A stretch of 64,000 nt of DNA. Origin: Bordetella sp. BOR01. GTDB taxonomy: Bacteria; Pseudomonadota; Gammaproteobacteria; Burkholderiales; Burkholderiaceae_B. The DNA is taken from contig NZ_JAHUWT010000002.1 of assembly GCF_019218885.1 (NCBI RefSeq), positions 434,001 to 498,000 of the forward strand. The letters run 5' to 3'. Both the position numbers and the translations under genes were made by a program. Under the pieces are notes generated by a model. That model was not told where the DNA came from and searched no databases. It was given only the letters and a program-made list of their open reading frames with translations. Numbering within the stretch: position 1 is the stretch's first letter; the number at the start of each line of letters is the position of its first letter. Positions 45,188 through 54,335 of this stretch are shown here, piece by piece.

Positions 45188-46129
45188 TCAGCGCTTGTCC
45201 CAAAGGCCCGAGATGACGAGATCCTGAGCCGTCTCTCGAACGAGCTTCATGGTCTCGCGAGCTGCAAATGAAAGTGGCTTTTGGGTGGTTGTCAGCAATG
45301 CTGCGGTTCGCGTGATTGAGGGTGTCGTGATTTTGGCAACCTTCAGCAGTCCTGTGGCGACCTCGCGATGGACGGCCTGGAACGGAAGAATCGTATAAAA
45401 GCCTCCCCCGCTGACGACGTCTTTTACGACGGCCAGGGAATTTGCTTCCATGACGATATTCAAGGCAATCTTCTTGCGTTTGGCATGTTGCTCTAACTGC
45501 ATTCGCAAGCCACTCGGTAGGCCAGGCAACACCAAAGGCAGCATATTCAATTCGGTGAAGGGAACGAGCGGCATGGCCTGACTGGCCGATTTTCCCTTGC
45601 TGACCAAGCAGGACGGGCCGTCAAAGAGCTTTTCCGCGCCCGCGGGATGCTGCTTTCCATAACGATGAACAATGCCGATGTCGACGACACCGGTACTTAC
45701 CCATTCATCTATCTGGCCGCTGAATCCCTCGGAAATCTCCAGGCGAACGCGCGGGTGCCGGCTGAGGGAAGCTCTAAAGAGCCTGCTGACAAACGGATGG
45801 GCCAGCGAAGAGACCACACCCACGCGGACTGATCCCGTCGGCACGTGCGAAGAGGCAAGAATATCCTCGACCAGATGGTCTGCTTCGTTGAGAAGGCCTT
45901 GGACCCTGGTGAAGACCCTTTCTCCCAATGAGGTCAGGACAACACCTCTTCCTGTCCGGCTGAAGAGCCTTTCCCCGCACTCGCGCTCAAGCGTACTGAG
46001 CTGCATGCTGATCGCGGACTGCTGCATATCCATCACAGTCGCGGCCTTGGTAAGACTGCCTAGCTGGGCGACCCGCGCGAAGATTTTCCAACGTGTAGTA
46101 ATCGGAGATGGAGGCGTGGGGCTTTGCAT
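45188..46129 (-). CDS. LysR-family transcriptional regulator
   Basis: The 313-residue protein has the winged helix (WKIFARVAQLGSLTKAATVMDMQQSAISMQLSTLERECG) and a LysR effector domain. It is divergent from the ThDP enzyme operon and likely its activator. A perfect 18-base palindrome lies between the two genes. The closest LysR type by domain pattern is the CysB/TsaR group, but this is only an impression. Confidence 0.9.
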   Translation of the reverse strand: MQSPTPPSPITTRWKIFARVAQLGSLTKAATVMDMQQSAISMQLSTLERECGERLFSRTGRGVVLTSLGERVFTRVQGLLNEADHLVEDILASSHVPTGSVRVGVVSSLAHPFVSRLFRASLSRHPRVRLEISEGFSGQIDEWVSTGVVDIGIVHRYGKQHPAGAEKLFDGPSCLVSKGKSASQAMPLVPFTELNMLPLVLPGLPSGLRMQLEQHAKRKKIALNIVMEANSLAVVKDVVSGGGFYTILPFQAVHREVATGLLKVAKITTPSITRTAALLTTTQKPLSFAARETMKLVRETAQDLVISGLWDKR

Positions 46130-46176
46130 ATTGGAGTCCGTTTATCCGCCAGGTGGCAGTCCGCAGTCATGGGTAT

Positions 46177-46194
46177 CAGATATAAATATATCTG
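46177..46194. promoter_or_regulatory. Palindrome in the LysR-ThDP intergenic region
   Basis: CAGATATA-AA-TATATCTG has perfect eight-base arms. It is 48 bases from the LysR start and about 118 bases from the ThDP gene start, as expected for a LysR recognition site. The region is AT-rich and holds likely promoters. Confidence 0.45.
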
Positions 46195-46311
46195 CTTTAT
46201 AAGATTTATGAATCACAAACCACCCCAGGCGTCCTAGCATTCCAACCTGCTCGAGGCTTCGCGACTACCTGGTCGCCAGTCAGTCATCATAGAGTGGAGA
46301 CAAACACCGGA

Positions 46312-47898
46312 ATGCACGAATACGAAATTCAAAGATGGGGCGCGCATTTGGTGGTCGATGCCCTTGTCAGGCGCAACGTGGATACATTTTTCATGAATCC
46401 AGGTACGTCTGAGGTACACCTGGTGTCTGCAATCGACCAACATCCCGAAGCAAAGCCAGTGCTGTGCCTGTTCGAAGGCGGGGCGACGGGCGCGGCCGAT
46501 GGTTTTGCGAGGGCAAGTGGGCGTCCCGCAGCTGTTCTTCTGCATTTGGGACCCGGCCTGGCTAATGGCCTGGCCAATTTGCACAATGCCAGGAAAGCTC
46601 GTTCTCCAATGATCGTCGTGGTGGGCGAGCACGCCCGCGAGCATCTTTCTTTCGACACACCGCTCAACAGCGACCTTCCATCACTGGCGCGATACGCCGC
46701 CAAGAAAGTATTCGACTTGCGTTTAACGAGCGAGATTGCGAGTACGGTGGACGAGGCGGTAAGCGAGGCCATAACGGCACCCGCGGGGCCGGTGGTGATC
46801 GTTGCGAATGTCGATGTGATGTGGTCGCCCGCAATGAAGGCGAGCGAGGCCGATCCGCCTTGCATCGAATCTGATGCCAGCACCGCAAGCATGGATCAGA
46901 TTGGCGCACTGGCCGAAGCCGTTCGAAAAGGTTCGTCAACGGCGCTTATCATCGGTGGCACCGGCCTGAGCTCAAAGGGGGTGGAACTTGCCGACCGAAT
47001 AGGTCGGGCGACGGGTTGCAAAGTCTTTTGCGAAACCTTCAACGCTGCGCATGACCGTGGAGCAGGGCGGCCGTACCTGGAGCGGTTGCCTTATTTTCGG
47101 GAACACGCTGTACCGAAGCTGGCGGCGTTCGACACCGTTGTGCTGCTGGGCAGTCGGCCACCCGTTGCTTTTTTCGCAAGCCCGGACGAGCCCAGCCCGC
47201 TGACGCGGCCGGACACCGATATCTTGGCGTTGGACGAGCGCACTTCTACGATCGGTGCCCTGGCCGCCCTGGCGGGCGCAGTCGAGGCCACCGCCGCGGC
47301 TCGCGCCGAGCCTCGCGTGCGCGTGGATCCTATATCTGGGCGCCTGAACGCCAAGGCGATCTGGGCTGCCATGAACAGGCAACTGCCCCAGGACGCGATC
47401 ATTTCGGATGAGTCGGGTGTTACCTCCATTGGCGCCGACGAGGCCATGCGCAACGCCGCAAGCCATACCTGGATGAATATCACTGGCGGTTCGATAGGAC
47501 AAGCCATTCCCGTGGCGACGGGTGCGGCCCTTGCTCGCCGAAACGCTGTCGTGGTTGCCATGCAAGGGGACGGCGGCGCCATGTACACGATCCAGTCGTT
47601 ATGGACTCAGGCGCGCGAGCAGCTTCATGTGGTCAATGTGATCCTGCGAAATGATCGCTACGCGATTCTGGACCACGAAGTGAAACGCCACGGGATTCCG
47701 CCCATGAGCCCCAAGGGCGCGCGGATGTTCGATCTGACGGAACCTGCAATTGACTGGGCAGCCTTGGCCGGATCGCTGGGCGTGAAAGCCATGGTTGCCG
47801 AGACAGCCGAAGAGTTCGAATCGTGTCTCTCTGGCGCCCTGGCCGTTGGCCGGCCTGTTTTGATCGAGGCGCGCCTGAACGCAAAAGAGCGTGCTTGA
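46312..47898 (+). CDS. Thiamine diphosphate-dependent enzyme (acetolactate synthase large-subunit-like)
   Basis: The 528-residue protein has the N-terminal PYR domain with the activating glutamate in LCLFEGGATGAADGFARASG, a central domain, and the C-terminal ThDP motif GDGGAMYTIQSLWTQAREQLHVVNVILRND. This is the fold of acetolactate synthase, oxalyl-CoA decarboxylase and 2-hydroxyacyl-CoA lyase. The next genes (CitE-like lyase, CoA-transferase) favour an acyl-CoA or keto-acid decarboxylase or lyase over true acetolactate synthesis. The start is the ATG at 46312; an in-frame GTG at 46294 is also possible. Confidence 0.85.
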   Translation: MHEYEIQRWGAHLVVDALVRRNVDTFFMNPGTSEVHLVSAIDQHPEAKPVLCLFEGGATGAADGFARASGRPAAVLLHLGPGLANGLANLHNARKARSPMIVVVGEHAREHLSFDTPLNSDLPSLARYAAKKVFDLRLTSEIASTVDEAVSEAITAPAGPVVIVANVDVMWSPAMKASEADPPCIESDASTASMDQIGALAEAVRKGSSTALIIGGTGLSSKGVELADRIGRATGCKVFCETFNAAHDRGAGRPYLERLPYFREHAVPKLAAFDTVVLLGSRPPVAFFASPDEPSPLTRPDTDILALDERTSTIGALAALAGAVEATAAARAEPRVRVDPISGRLNAKAIWAAMNRQLPQDAIISDESGVTSIGADEAMRNAASHTWMNITGGSIGQAIPVATGAALARRNAVVVAMQGDGGAMYTIQSLWTQAREQLHVVNVILRNDRYAILDHEVKRHGIPPMSPKGARMFDLTEPAIDWAALAGSLGVKAMVAETAEEFESCLSGALAVGRPVLIEARLNAKERA

Positions 47899-47927
47899 AC
47901 AATTTAATCTCAAGAGAATCGATAGCC

Positions 47928-48836
47928 ATGCAAGTCAGCCACCTTTCCGATGCCTTGGACATCCGGTCCATCATGTTCGTGCCGGCCCTGGCCGAGGCGT
48001 ATATTGCCAAGGCTCACACCAGAGGCGCCGATGCGATCATCGTCGACCTGGAGGATTCAATTCCTCCAGATCTGAAAGAAGAGGCGCGACGTGCGGCGCC
48101 GGAAGTCATTACGCGGATCGCGAAGTACTTGCCCGTTTACGTCCGCGTCAACAACACTCCGGAACACCTTGATGCCGACTTGGCCACATGCGTCGTCCAG
48201 TCGGTAACGGGCGTCTTGCTACCCAAGGCAGAGAGCCCTGATCAAGTCCGCCAGGTAGCGGCTTACCTGGCGCAGCGTGCCCGGTCCGCAGGTATTGAAA
48301 CGCCGCCGGCGCTGGCCCTATTGGTCGAGACTCCGTTGGGAATCCACCAAGTGGCAGATCTGGCGCGAGCCCATTCTTCTGTCGTGGCCCTGGTATTTGG
48401 TTCTGAAGACTACAGCGCGCTGCTGGGGGTACGTCCGACTCCTGAAGCCATGACCGTGCCGGCCCAGCTTCTTGCCATTGCTGCCAGGGCAAACGGGTTG
48501 GCGGCATGGGGGGTAGCGGGGACGATCGTTGAGATCTCCGAATCGGAGCTCTTGAGTACCGTCGCAGTGGCATCCAGGCAGCTTGGATTCACGGGCTCAA
48601 TCGCAGTCAACCCAAAGCAGATTCCGATTTTCAATGCGGCATTCGGCGTAACGGAAGCTGAGATCGCGTGGGCGCGCGAGGTCGATCAAGTCTTTCAAGC
48701 GGCGCTTGCCGAAGGCCGCGCCGCGGTTAGCCATCAGGGGCGAATGATCGACACCCCCGTGGCGATGCGTGCTCAACGAATTCTTGCCCGTGCGCGTCAG
48801 GCTGAAGAAATCGCGCGAGGTGTCACCCATGGCTGA
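47928..48836 (+). CDS. CitE-like lyase (HpcH/HpaI/citrate lyase beta family)
   Basis: The 302-residue TIM-barrel enzyme has RSIMFVPALAEAYIAKA, the metal-binding VDLEDSIPPDLKEEAR and ALLVETPLGIHQVADLA, and the C-terminal FGSEDYSALLG. This is the CitE/citramalyl-CoA/malyl-CoA lyase group. With an adjacent CoA-transferase it would cleave a 3-hydroxyacyl-CoA diacid. The stop overlaps the CoA-transferase start by eight bases, so they are coupled. Confidence 0.9.
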   Translation: MQVSHLSDALDIRSIMFVPALAEAYIAKAHTRGADAIIVDLEDSIPPDLKEEARRAAPEVITRIAKYLPVYVRVNNTPEHLDADLATCVVQSVTGVLLPKAESPDQVRQVAAYLAQRARSAGIETPPALALLVETPLGIHQVADLARAHSSVVALVFGSEDYSALLGVRPTPEAMTVPAQLLAIAARANGLAAWGVAGTIVEISESELLSTVAVASRQLGFTGSIAVNPKQIPIFNAAFGVTEAEIAWAREVDQVFQAALAEGRAAVSHQGRMIDTPVAMRAQRILARARQAEEIARGVTHG

Positions 48837-50034
48837 CCAGCGCCTTCCTTTAGAGGGTGTGCGTGTGCTGGATCTTGCCACGATGATCGCAGCACCATTT
48901 TGTGCATCGATTCTGGGCGAATTTGGTGCTGAAGTGATCAAGGTCGAACAGCCAGGCGGCGGGGATCCGTTTCGTTCCTTTGGAACCATGACAGGTGCCG
49001 GGTCCACACTGAACTTCATCAACGAGTCCAGGAACAAGCTATCGATCACCCTCGATCTTCGCAAGCCAGAAGGGGCAGAAATTCTCAAGGATCTGGCGAC
49101 ACATTGCGACATCGTTGTCGAGAACTTCAGGCCGGGAACATTGGAGCGCTGGGGAGTGGGCTACGAAGCGCTAAAGAGGGTCAGGCCCGATCTGGTGATG
49201 ATACGGGTCTCTGCGTACGGGCAGACTGGACCATATCGCCACAAGCCCGGTTATGCCCGGGTCGCACATGCCTACGCCGGATTGAGCTTTCTCGCGGGAG
49301 ATCCCGACGGCCCGCCTGTGGTGCCAGGATCCACGTCACTAGGCGACTATATCGCGGGCTTGTACGCCACCATTGGCGGACTCATGGCTTTGATCAGTCG
49401 CCAGAAATGGGGGGTGGGGCAGACAGTGGACGTTTCCTTGTACGAAGGAATCTTTCGCATGCTGGATGAACTCGCGCCAGCGTACGCGAAGCATGGCTTT
49501 GTGCGTGAACGCATGGGTGCCGACACTGTTAATGCGGTGCCCCACAGCCATTATCAAAGCCGGGACGGACATTGGATTGCGCTGGCGTGTTCCAGCGACA
49601 AGATGTTCGCGAGGCTGGTAAAGGTGATGGGGCGCTGCGACCTTGTCGAGTCTGGCGGGCTTGCTTCGATAGACGCGCGGATCGAAAGGCGCGAAGAGGT
49701 GAACCAGATCGTGGCCGATTGGATGATCGCGCAGGATCGGGATGACATTCTTTTCCGTCTGGAAGAAGGGAACGTCCCAGCTGGCCCGGTTAACAACATT
49801 GCCGATTTTTTTGCCGACCCGCACGTCCAGGGACGGGAAACGCTGATCAAGATGCAGCATCCCACCGAAGGCGAAGTGATTATTCCCAATGTTGTTCCCC
49901 GCCTGTCCGAAACGCCCGGCCATGTCCGGACGCTAGGGCCAGATCTGGGTCAACATAATCAGGCCGTGTACTCGGGACTGCTGGGATTGTCTGATAACCA
50001 AATCGCCGATCTGGAGAAAAACGGCATTATCTAA
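48829..50034 (+). CDS. Class III CoA-transferase (CaiB/BaiF family)
   Basis: The 401-residue protein shows VRVLDLATMIAAPFCASILGEFGAEVIKVEQP, the ENFRPGTLERWGV segment, VSAYGQTGPY and GSTSLGDYIAGLYA with the expected catalytic aspartate. It would activate the substrate acid as its CoA ester for the CitE-like lyase. It starts inside the end of the lyase gene. It is paralogous to the CoA-transferase at 32.1 kb but clearly distinct in sequence. Confidence 0.92.
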   Translation: MADQRLPLEGVRVLDLATMIAAPFCASILGEFGAEVIKVEQPGGGDPFRSFGTMTGAGSTLNFINESRNKLSITLDLRKPEGAEILKDLATHCDIVVENFRPGTLERWGVGYEALKRVRPDLVMIRVSAYGQTGPYRHKPGYARVAHAYAGLSFLAGDPDGPPVVPGSTSLGDYIAGLYATIGGLMALISRQKWGVGQTVDVSLYEGIFRMLDELAPAYAKHGFVRERMGADTVNAVPHSHYQSRDGHWIALACSSDKMFARLVKVMGRCDLVESGGLASIDARIERREEVNQIVADWMIAQDRDDILFRLEEGNVPAGPVNNIADFFADPHVQGRETLIKMQHPTEGEVIIPNVVPRLSETPGHVRTLGPDLGQHNQAVYSGLLGLSDNQIADLEKNGII

Positions 50035-50090
50035 GCAAGGGCGTGAAAAGCCCATCTTGTTTGCTCAAGAACATAACAAAGGAGACCGAT

Positions 50091-51161
50091 ATGGATTCGA
50101 TTATTTCTTCGCAGGGTTGCCTATCAAGGATCTGCACCAAGGCTGCTTCTTTCATGTGGACCTCACCGTCAAAGGAACCAGGGACATGGCGTTTGCTACG
50201 GTCGTCGTTCAGACGAGTATTCGCGGGTCTGGTGGCTTCGGCATTGATCTCCAGCCCTGCTCTGGCTGATACGTTTCCCGGCAAGCCCGTCCGCATCATC
50301 ATTGGAGTGTCGGTCGGAGGCCTGGCGGACAACATGACAAGAATGATGGCGGCGGAGTTGCAGGAACGCTGGGGGCAACCTGTCATTGTTGAGAGCAAGC
50401 CGGGTGCCAGCGGGGCAATTGCCGCAGGCGCGGTGGCACGATCGCCTGCTGACGGCTATACGCTGGCGATGGTCATCAGCACTTACGCAACCAATCCATC
50501 GCTTAAAAAAGACCTGGGCTACGATCCCAAGTTCCCCATGGTTCCGGTGACAATGCTGGCCCGGGCACCGACGGTGCTTCTGACGGGCGCAAAATCAGAT
50601 ATCCATGTTTTTGGCGACTTGGTCGCAAAGGCCAAGGCGGATCCCAACAGCTATGCATACGGTTCGGCCGGTGCGGGCGGGATGACCCACTTGGTAGGTG
50701 AACTGGTCAATGAGTCTGTAGGGCTTAAGTTGCTTCATGTTCCCTACAAAGGGGGGGCACCCGCCCTCAATGATTTATTAGGCGGACAGATTCCGCTGCA
50801 GTTTTCAACTATCTCGACCATTTACCAGCATTACAAGGGCGGTACGGTACGGGCATTGGCTATCGCTGCCGCTGAGCGCGATGTGTCCATGCCGGAGGTT
50901 CCAACGTTCAAAGAACTGGGTTATCCCGACGTAATTGTCGAGGAATGGTATGCCTTGGTGGCACCCTATGGGACGCCTGATTCAGTGGTAAAGGCGATCA
51001 GCAAGGAAGTTACTGATGTACTGAAGATGCCGGCGATTCGCGAAAAATTGGTGGGCCTGAATCTCGGGGGGACAAGCCCGTCTGAGACTCAGGCGTTTAT
51101 CGACGGCGAAATGGCTCGATGGGGGAAATTCATCGAGGTAAATGACATAAAGACGCAATGA
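50091..51161 (+). CDS. Bug-family periplasmic solute receptor with long leader
   Basis: The 356-residue frame begins at the ATG at 50091, which has a strong AAAGGAG site. Its signal hydrophobic segment (VFAGLVASALISSPALA) only ends near residue 59, twice the normal leader length. An in-frame ATG at 50154 would give an ordinary leader but lacks a clear ribosome site. The mature part has the Bug motifs VIVESKPGASGAIAAGAVARSPADGYTL and VPYKGGAPALNDLLGGQIP. It ends the CoA-transferase operon. Confidence 0.87.
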   Translation: MDSIISSQGCLSRICTKAASFMWTSPSKEPGTWRLLRSSFRRVFAGLVASALISSPALADTFPGKPVRIIIGVSVGGLADNMTRMMAAELQERWGQPVIVESKPGASGAIAAGAVARSPADGYTLAMVISTYATNPSLKKDLGYDPKFPMVPVTMLARAPTVLLTGAKSDIHVFGDLVAKAKADPNSYAYGSAGAGGMTHLVGELVNESVGLKLLHVPYKGGAPALNDLLGGQIPLQFSTISTIYQHYKGGTVRALAIAAAERDVSMPEVPTFKELGYPDVIVEEWYALVAPYGTPDSVVKAISKEVTDVLKMPAIREKLVGLNLGGTSPSETQAFIDGEMARWGKFIEVNDIKTQ

Positions 51162-51198
51162 AGCAAGCGCCGGTCGCAAGCCGCCAACTTTTGGTGTG

Positions 51199-51699
51199 TC
51201 AGCCATGCTTCCCGAAACCGCCGCAGGCCCACTCCGATGCACGCTGTACGCTTAGCTTGTACGTGGGTGCAACGTGGACTTGGGCCAGTTGTTCGCCAGA
51301 GTCATCGTAGGCGCTTAGCACGGCATATGGCTCGTCTTCGTCGGGAACGATATCCAACTTGATGGTCAGGCGGCCGGCGGGGGCATCGATCTTCACGCTC
51401 TTGTGCAGCGTTGCATGCAATTGCTGTTCGTGACGGCGCAGGACTTCGTTGGCGGTTTTGACCAGGGTGAAGAAGGCGGGGGAATCGAGCGGCTTGGGGT
51501 TCTTCTTGTCGCGGCCCATGGTCCAGGGGCCTACCAGGGCCGGCTCGGCTTGTCCGTCCATGGTCATCTCCACGGCCCAGCCGTCGTCGTCTTCGTTCTT
51601 GATGACCCGGGCGGTCCAGCCGTCATCACGCCAAAGCCTGGGCTCTTGTATCTTGTGGTCTTCGGGTATATCAGTATCCGGCATTGGGGTGTCATTCAC
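51199..51699 (-). CDS. Conserved hypothetical protein
   Basis: This 166-residue acidic soluble protein has no recognised domain. It contains RLWRDDGWTARVIKNEDDDGWAVEMTMDGQ, GPWTMGRDKKNPKPLD and a C-terminal strand-rich part (KVSVQ-like ending ACGGFGKHG). Coding features are convincing. Translation probably starts at GTG (51699) behind an AGGAG site; an ATG at 51684 is the alternative. It stands between two Bug genes but on its own, and nothing links it to them. Confidence 0.65.
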   Translation of the reverse strand: MNDTPMPDTDIPEDHKIQEPRLWRDDGWTARVIKNEDDDGWAVEMTMDGQAEPALVGPWTMGRDKKNPKPLDSPAFFTLVKTANEVLRRHEQQLHATLHKSVKIDAPAGRLTIKLDIVPDEDEPYAVLSAYDDSGEQLAQVHVAPTYKLSVQRASEWACGGFGKHG

Positions 51700-51858
51700 T
51701 GCTGTATTGCTCCTGGATTCGTTTGTCCGCAGCCCCGCGGCCGCGACGGGTTGCCAAGGTAAAGGTTCTTGAAAGTCCAGCTCGCCCTGCGCAAGAGAGG
51801 GGTTTCGTCACGCGCCATGGCTGCAATTGTAGTCCTAAGGACATCAGCGGCAGGTAGG

Positions 51859-51887
51859 AAAAAGCCAGCACAATGCTGGCTTTTTTT
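51859..51887. terminator. Bidirectional rho-independent terminator
   Basis: AAAAAGCCAGCA and TGCTGGCTTTTT form a strong stem with a three-base loop and a T-run on both strands. It lies 25 bases after the stop of the minus-strand Bug gene, ends that operon, and separates it from the hypothetical protein gene. Confidence 0.9.
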
Positions 51888-51911
51888 GCTTGGGGAAGCA
51901 TGGCTGCCAGC

Positions 51912-52913
51912 TCAGTTCGGCTGGATGCCGGCTTGCTGGATCAGTTCGCCGATGCGCGCGTTGTCGGTGCGGACGAATGCGTTGAACTGTGCCGTATCCA
52001 GGCTGCCGGGCACTAGTCCCACCGATTCGAATTTCTCTTTCAGGTCCGGCTTGTCCAGGATGGAGCGGACAGTCTGATTGAGCTTGTCGAGCACGTCGGG
52101 CGGTGTGCCGGCCGGCGCGAACAGGCCGAACCACGACTGCATTTCGAAGTCCGGCACGCCCTGTTCCGCAATCGGCCGCACATCGGGCAGCAGAGGGTCC
52201 GAGTCCAGTCCGGTGACGCCCAGCGCGCGCAGCTTCTTGCCCTTGATGAACTCGACCACCGAGGTCGTGTTTGCAAACATCGATCCCACTTCGCCTGACA
52301 CCACCGCCATGGTGGCCTGGGCCGATCCCTGGTAGGGGATCGGCACGATCTCCGTGCCGGCCTTCAGGATGAACAGCTGGCCGGCCAGGTTCATGGATGT
52401 GCCGACACCGGCGTGCGAGAAGTTGACCGTACCCGGATGCGCCTTCGCGTACGACACGAACTCGGAAATCGTCTTCACCGGTAGCCGGTCGTTTACCACC
52501 AGCACGTTGTTGACGCGCCCGACCAGGGCCACGCCCGCCAGGTCCTTCAGCGGATCGTATGTCTGGGACTTGAGCAAATAGGGGTTGGCCGAATGCGTGC
52601 CCTGGCTGCCGAGCAGCAGCGTGTAGCCATCCGGCGCCGACCGGGCAACGAAGCTGGATCCGATCGAGCCGCTGGCGCCGGGCTTGTTCAGCACGATAGC
52701 CTTCTGCTTCAGCGTGCTGGCGAGCCCGTCGGCGATGACGCGTGCAATGACGTCATTGGTGCCGCCCGGGGGATACGGCACGACGATGTCTATCGGGCGC
52801 GACGGGTAGGTGTCGGCCATGGCCGGCGCTGCCGCCGTTGCCAGGGCGATCGGGAGCAGATGCGCCAGGCTGGCGAGAACCAGCCGCGAGGCGCGGGTTG
52901 CTGCGTGATTCAT
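51912..52913 (-). CDS. Bug-family periplasmic solute receptor
   Basis: The 333-residue receptor has a signal peptide (LLPIALATAAAPAMA) and the Bug core VPYPPGGTNDVIARVIADGLA, LNKPGASGSIGSSFVARSAPDGYTLLLG and IPYQGSAQATMAVVSGEVG. It is the last gene of the monooxygenase-hydrolase-isomerase cluster and ends at a strong terminator. By position it is the likely uptake receptor for that cluster's substrate. Confidence 0.92.
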   Translation of the reverse strand: MNHAATRASRLVLASLAHLLPIALATAAAPAMADTYPSRPIDIVVPYPPGGTNDVIARVIADGLASTLKQKAIVLNKPGASGSIGSSFVARSAPDGYTLLLGSQGTHSANPYLLKSQTYDPLKDLAGVALVGRVNNVLVVNDRLPVKTISEFVSYAKAHPGTVNFSHAGVGTSMNLAGQLFILKAGTEIVPIPYQGSAQATMAVVSGEVGSMFANTTSVVEFIKGKKLRALGVTGLDSDPLLPDVRPIAEQGVPDFEMQSWFGLFAPAGTPPDVLDKLNQTVRSILDKPDLKEKFESVGLVPGSLDTAQFNAFVRTDNARIGELIQQAGIQPN

Positions 52914-52977
52914 GGTGCGATTCCTTTGGTGGGATGATCCAGGACATGAACTTCACAGTGCTGTGCCCATCCGCGCT

Positions 52978-53517
52978 TCAGTGCGGTTGGGACGATTCAG
53001 GAGGGATCTTCAGGTATGACCCCTTCGAGAAAATGAGCGGCCGCCTCTCGTGGCTTTCATAGTGTTCTACGCGGCACAGGAAAATGATGTGGTCGCCGCC
53101 GTAGTACTTGTCGGCGACGCGGCATTGCAGGGTCGCGGCGCACCCTTGCAGCACCGGCACGCCAGCCAGGCCGGGCACGCATTCGACGCCATGGAACCGG
53201 TCCGGAACGGGCCGCGAGAACTGCATTGACAGCTCGGCCTGGTCGTCGGCCAGGATGTTGATGATCAGCGCGCCGGCCTGCAGGAACGAGGGATGCGTCG
53301 GACTGTTCTGGGCCTGGCTCCACAGCACCAGCGGTGGGTCCAGCGACACAGAGGCGAACGAATTCACCGTGACGCCGATGGGCGCGCCCGTGTCGCTCAG
53401 CGCCGTCACGACGGCGACCCCGGTGGGGAACGAGCCCAGGCAGCGCCGCAGGGTCCGGCTGTCGGAAATCTGGCCAGCTGTCGCGACGGAGCGGGTAGCG
53501 GTGTTGATGGCTTGCAT
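52978..53517 (-). CDS. Flavin reductase (HpaC family)
   Basis: The 179-residue protein is an NAD(P)H:flavin oxidoreductase. It has LRRCLGSFPTGVAVVTALSDTGAPIGVTVNSFASVSLDPPLVLW, the flavin-binding start of the HpaC/RutF group, and a GGDHIIFLCRVEHYESHERRPLIF C-terminal part. It supplies reduced flavin to the HpaB-type monooxygenase encoded at the start of the same unit. It lies 14 bases after the isomerase-like gene. Confidence 0.92.
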   Translation of the reverse strand: MQAINTATRSVATAGQISDSRTLRRCLGSFPTGVAVVTALSDTGAPIGVTVNSFASVSLDPPLVLWSQAQNSPTHPSFLQAGALIINILADDQAELSMQFSRPVPDRFHGVECVPGLAGVPVLQGCAATLQCRVADKYYGGDHIIFLCRVEHYESHERRPLIFSKGSYLKIPPESSQPH

Positions 53518-53531
53518 GGTCTACCTTGGTA

Positions 53532-54335
53532 TCAGAGCAGGGCGGCCCGGTCGGCCCAGCCGCCGATCAGGGTCTCGCCGCGGTCGTGCCGGGGGGCAGG
53601 GAAGTCGGCGCCATGCGCCTTCAGCAGTGCCCACGCCAGGCACAGGTTCGACGATACGACCGGCTTGCCGGTACGCAGCGCGATTCGGGGGATGGCGCGC
53701 AATGTGGGCATGCCCGTGCCTGAGATCAACACGGCGTCGGCGTTGCCGATGTCCAGCGCCTGGGCGGCGGCTTCCACCTGATGCGACCGGATCCCGTAGA
53801 CGTGGCGGGTATCGTCCGATTCGATCATGCTGCGGGATTCTGCGACCACCGCCAGGCCATGCGCGGTCCAGTAGCGGCTACCCGCCTTCATGAGCCATTC
53901 CGGGTAGGGCGCCAGCAGCGCCACGCGCGCGGCGCCCAGGTGCTGCAGCGCCTGCAGGATGGCGCTTGCGGCCGTGACGATCCGGTACCCCACGCGGCTT
54001 TCCTGTTCCGCCAGCAAGCGGGCCTCCATCGCGGGGTCGACCAGGTAGCTGGAACCGGTGCATGCGTACCCCAGCGCGTCCGGCCGGGCCGTGTCGTAGG
54101 CATCCAGGCTGGTGCCCAGGTTGTCCAGGTATTGCACCAGGCGGTTCGACGAGTCGGTGCGGCTGCCCTGCAGGCGCGTGGCGATGGTGCTGACCCCCGG
54201 GGGCAGCAGGGCGCCGAATTCCGGCTCGACGATGGGATTGGCCTGCGGCACGGCAATGCCGAACAGGCCGCGGACACCATACTCGCGTTCGCCATTGCCG
54301 CCGGCAGGTGGTGTGGAGGAAGTATTGGGCGTCAT
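53532..54335 (-). CDS. Maleate isomerase/Asp-Glu racemase-like protein
   Basis: The 267-residue protein resembles maleate cis-trans isomerase and arylmalonate decarboxylase. The first cysteine region is DALGYACTGSSYLVDP and the second half has NADAVLISGTGMPTLRAIPRI, where a glycine-threonine stands in place of the usual second cysteine. In known nicotinate pathways such an isomerase turns maleate into fumarate. The start overlaps the deacetylase stop by four bases. Isomerase or decarboxylase activity cannot be decided. Confidence 0.75.
   Translation of the reverse strand: MTPNTSSTPPAGGNGEREYGVRGLFGIAVPQANPIVEPEFGALLPPGVSTIATRLQGSRTDSSNRLVQYLDNLGTSLDAYDTARPDALGYACTGSSYLVDPAMEARLLAEQESRVGYRIVTAASAILQALQHLGAARVALLAPYPEWLMKAGSRYWTAHGLAVVAESRSMIESDDTRHVYGIRSHQVEAAAQALDIGNADAVLISGTGMPTLRAIPRIALRTGKPVVSSNLCLAWALLKAHGADFPAPRHDRGETLIGGWADRAALL

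Noticed and set aside
51692-51901. 69-codon minus-strand frame between the hypothetical gene and the terminator
   Set aside because: It overlaps the terminator hairpin and lacks a ribosome site or any recognisable motif.
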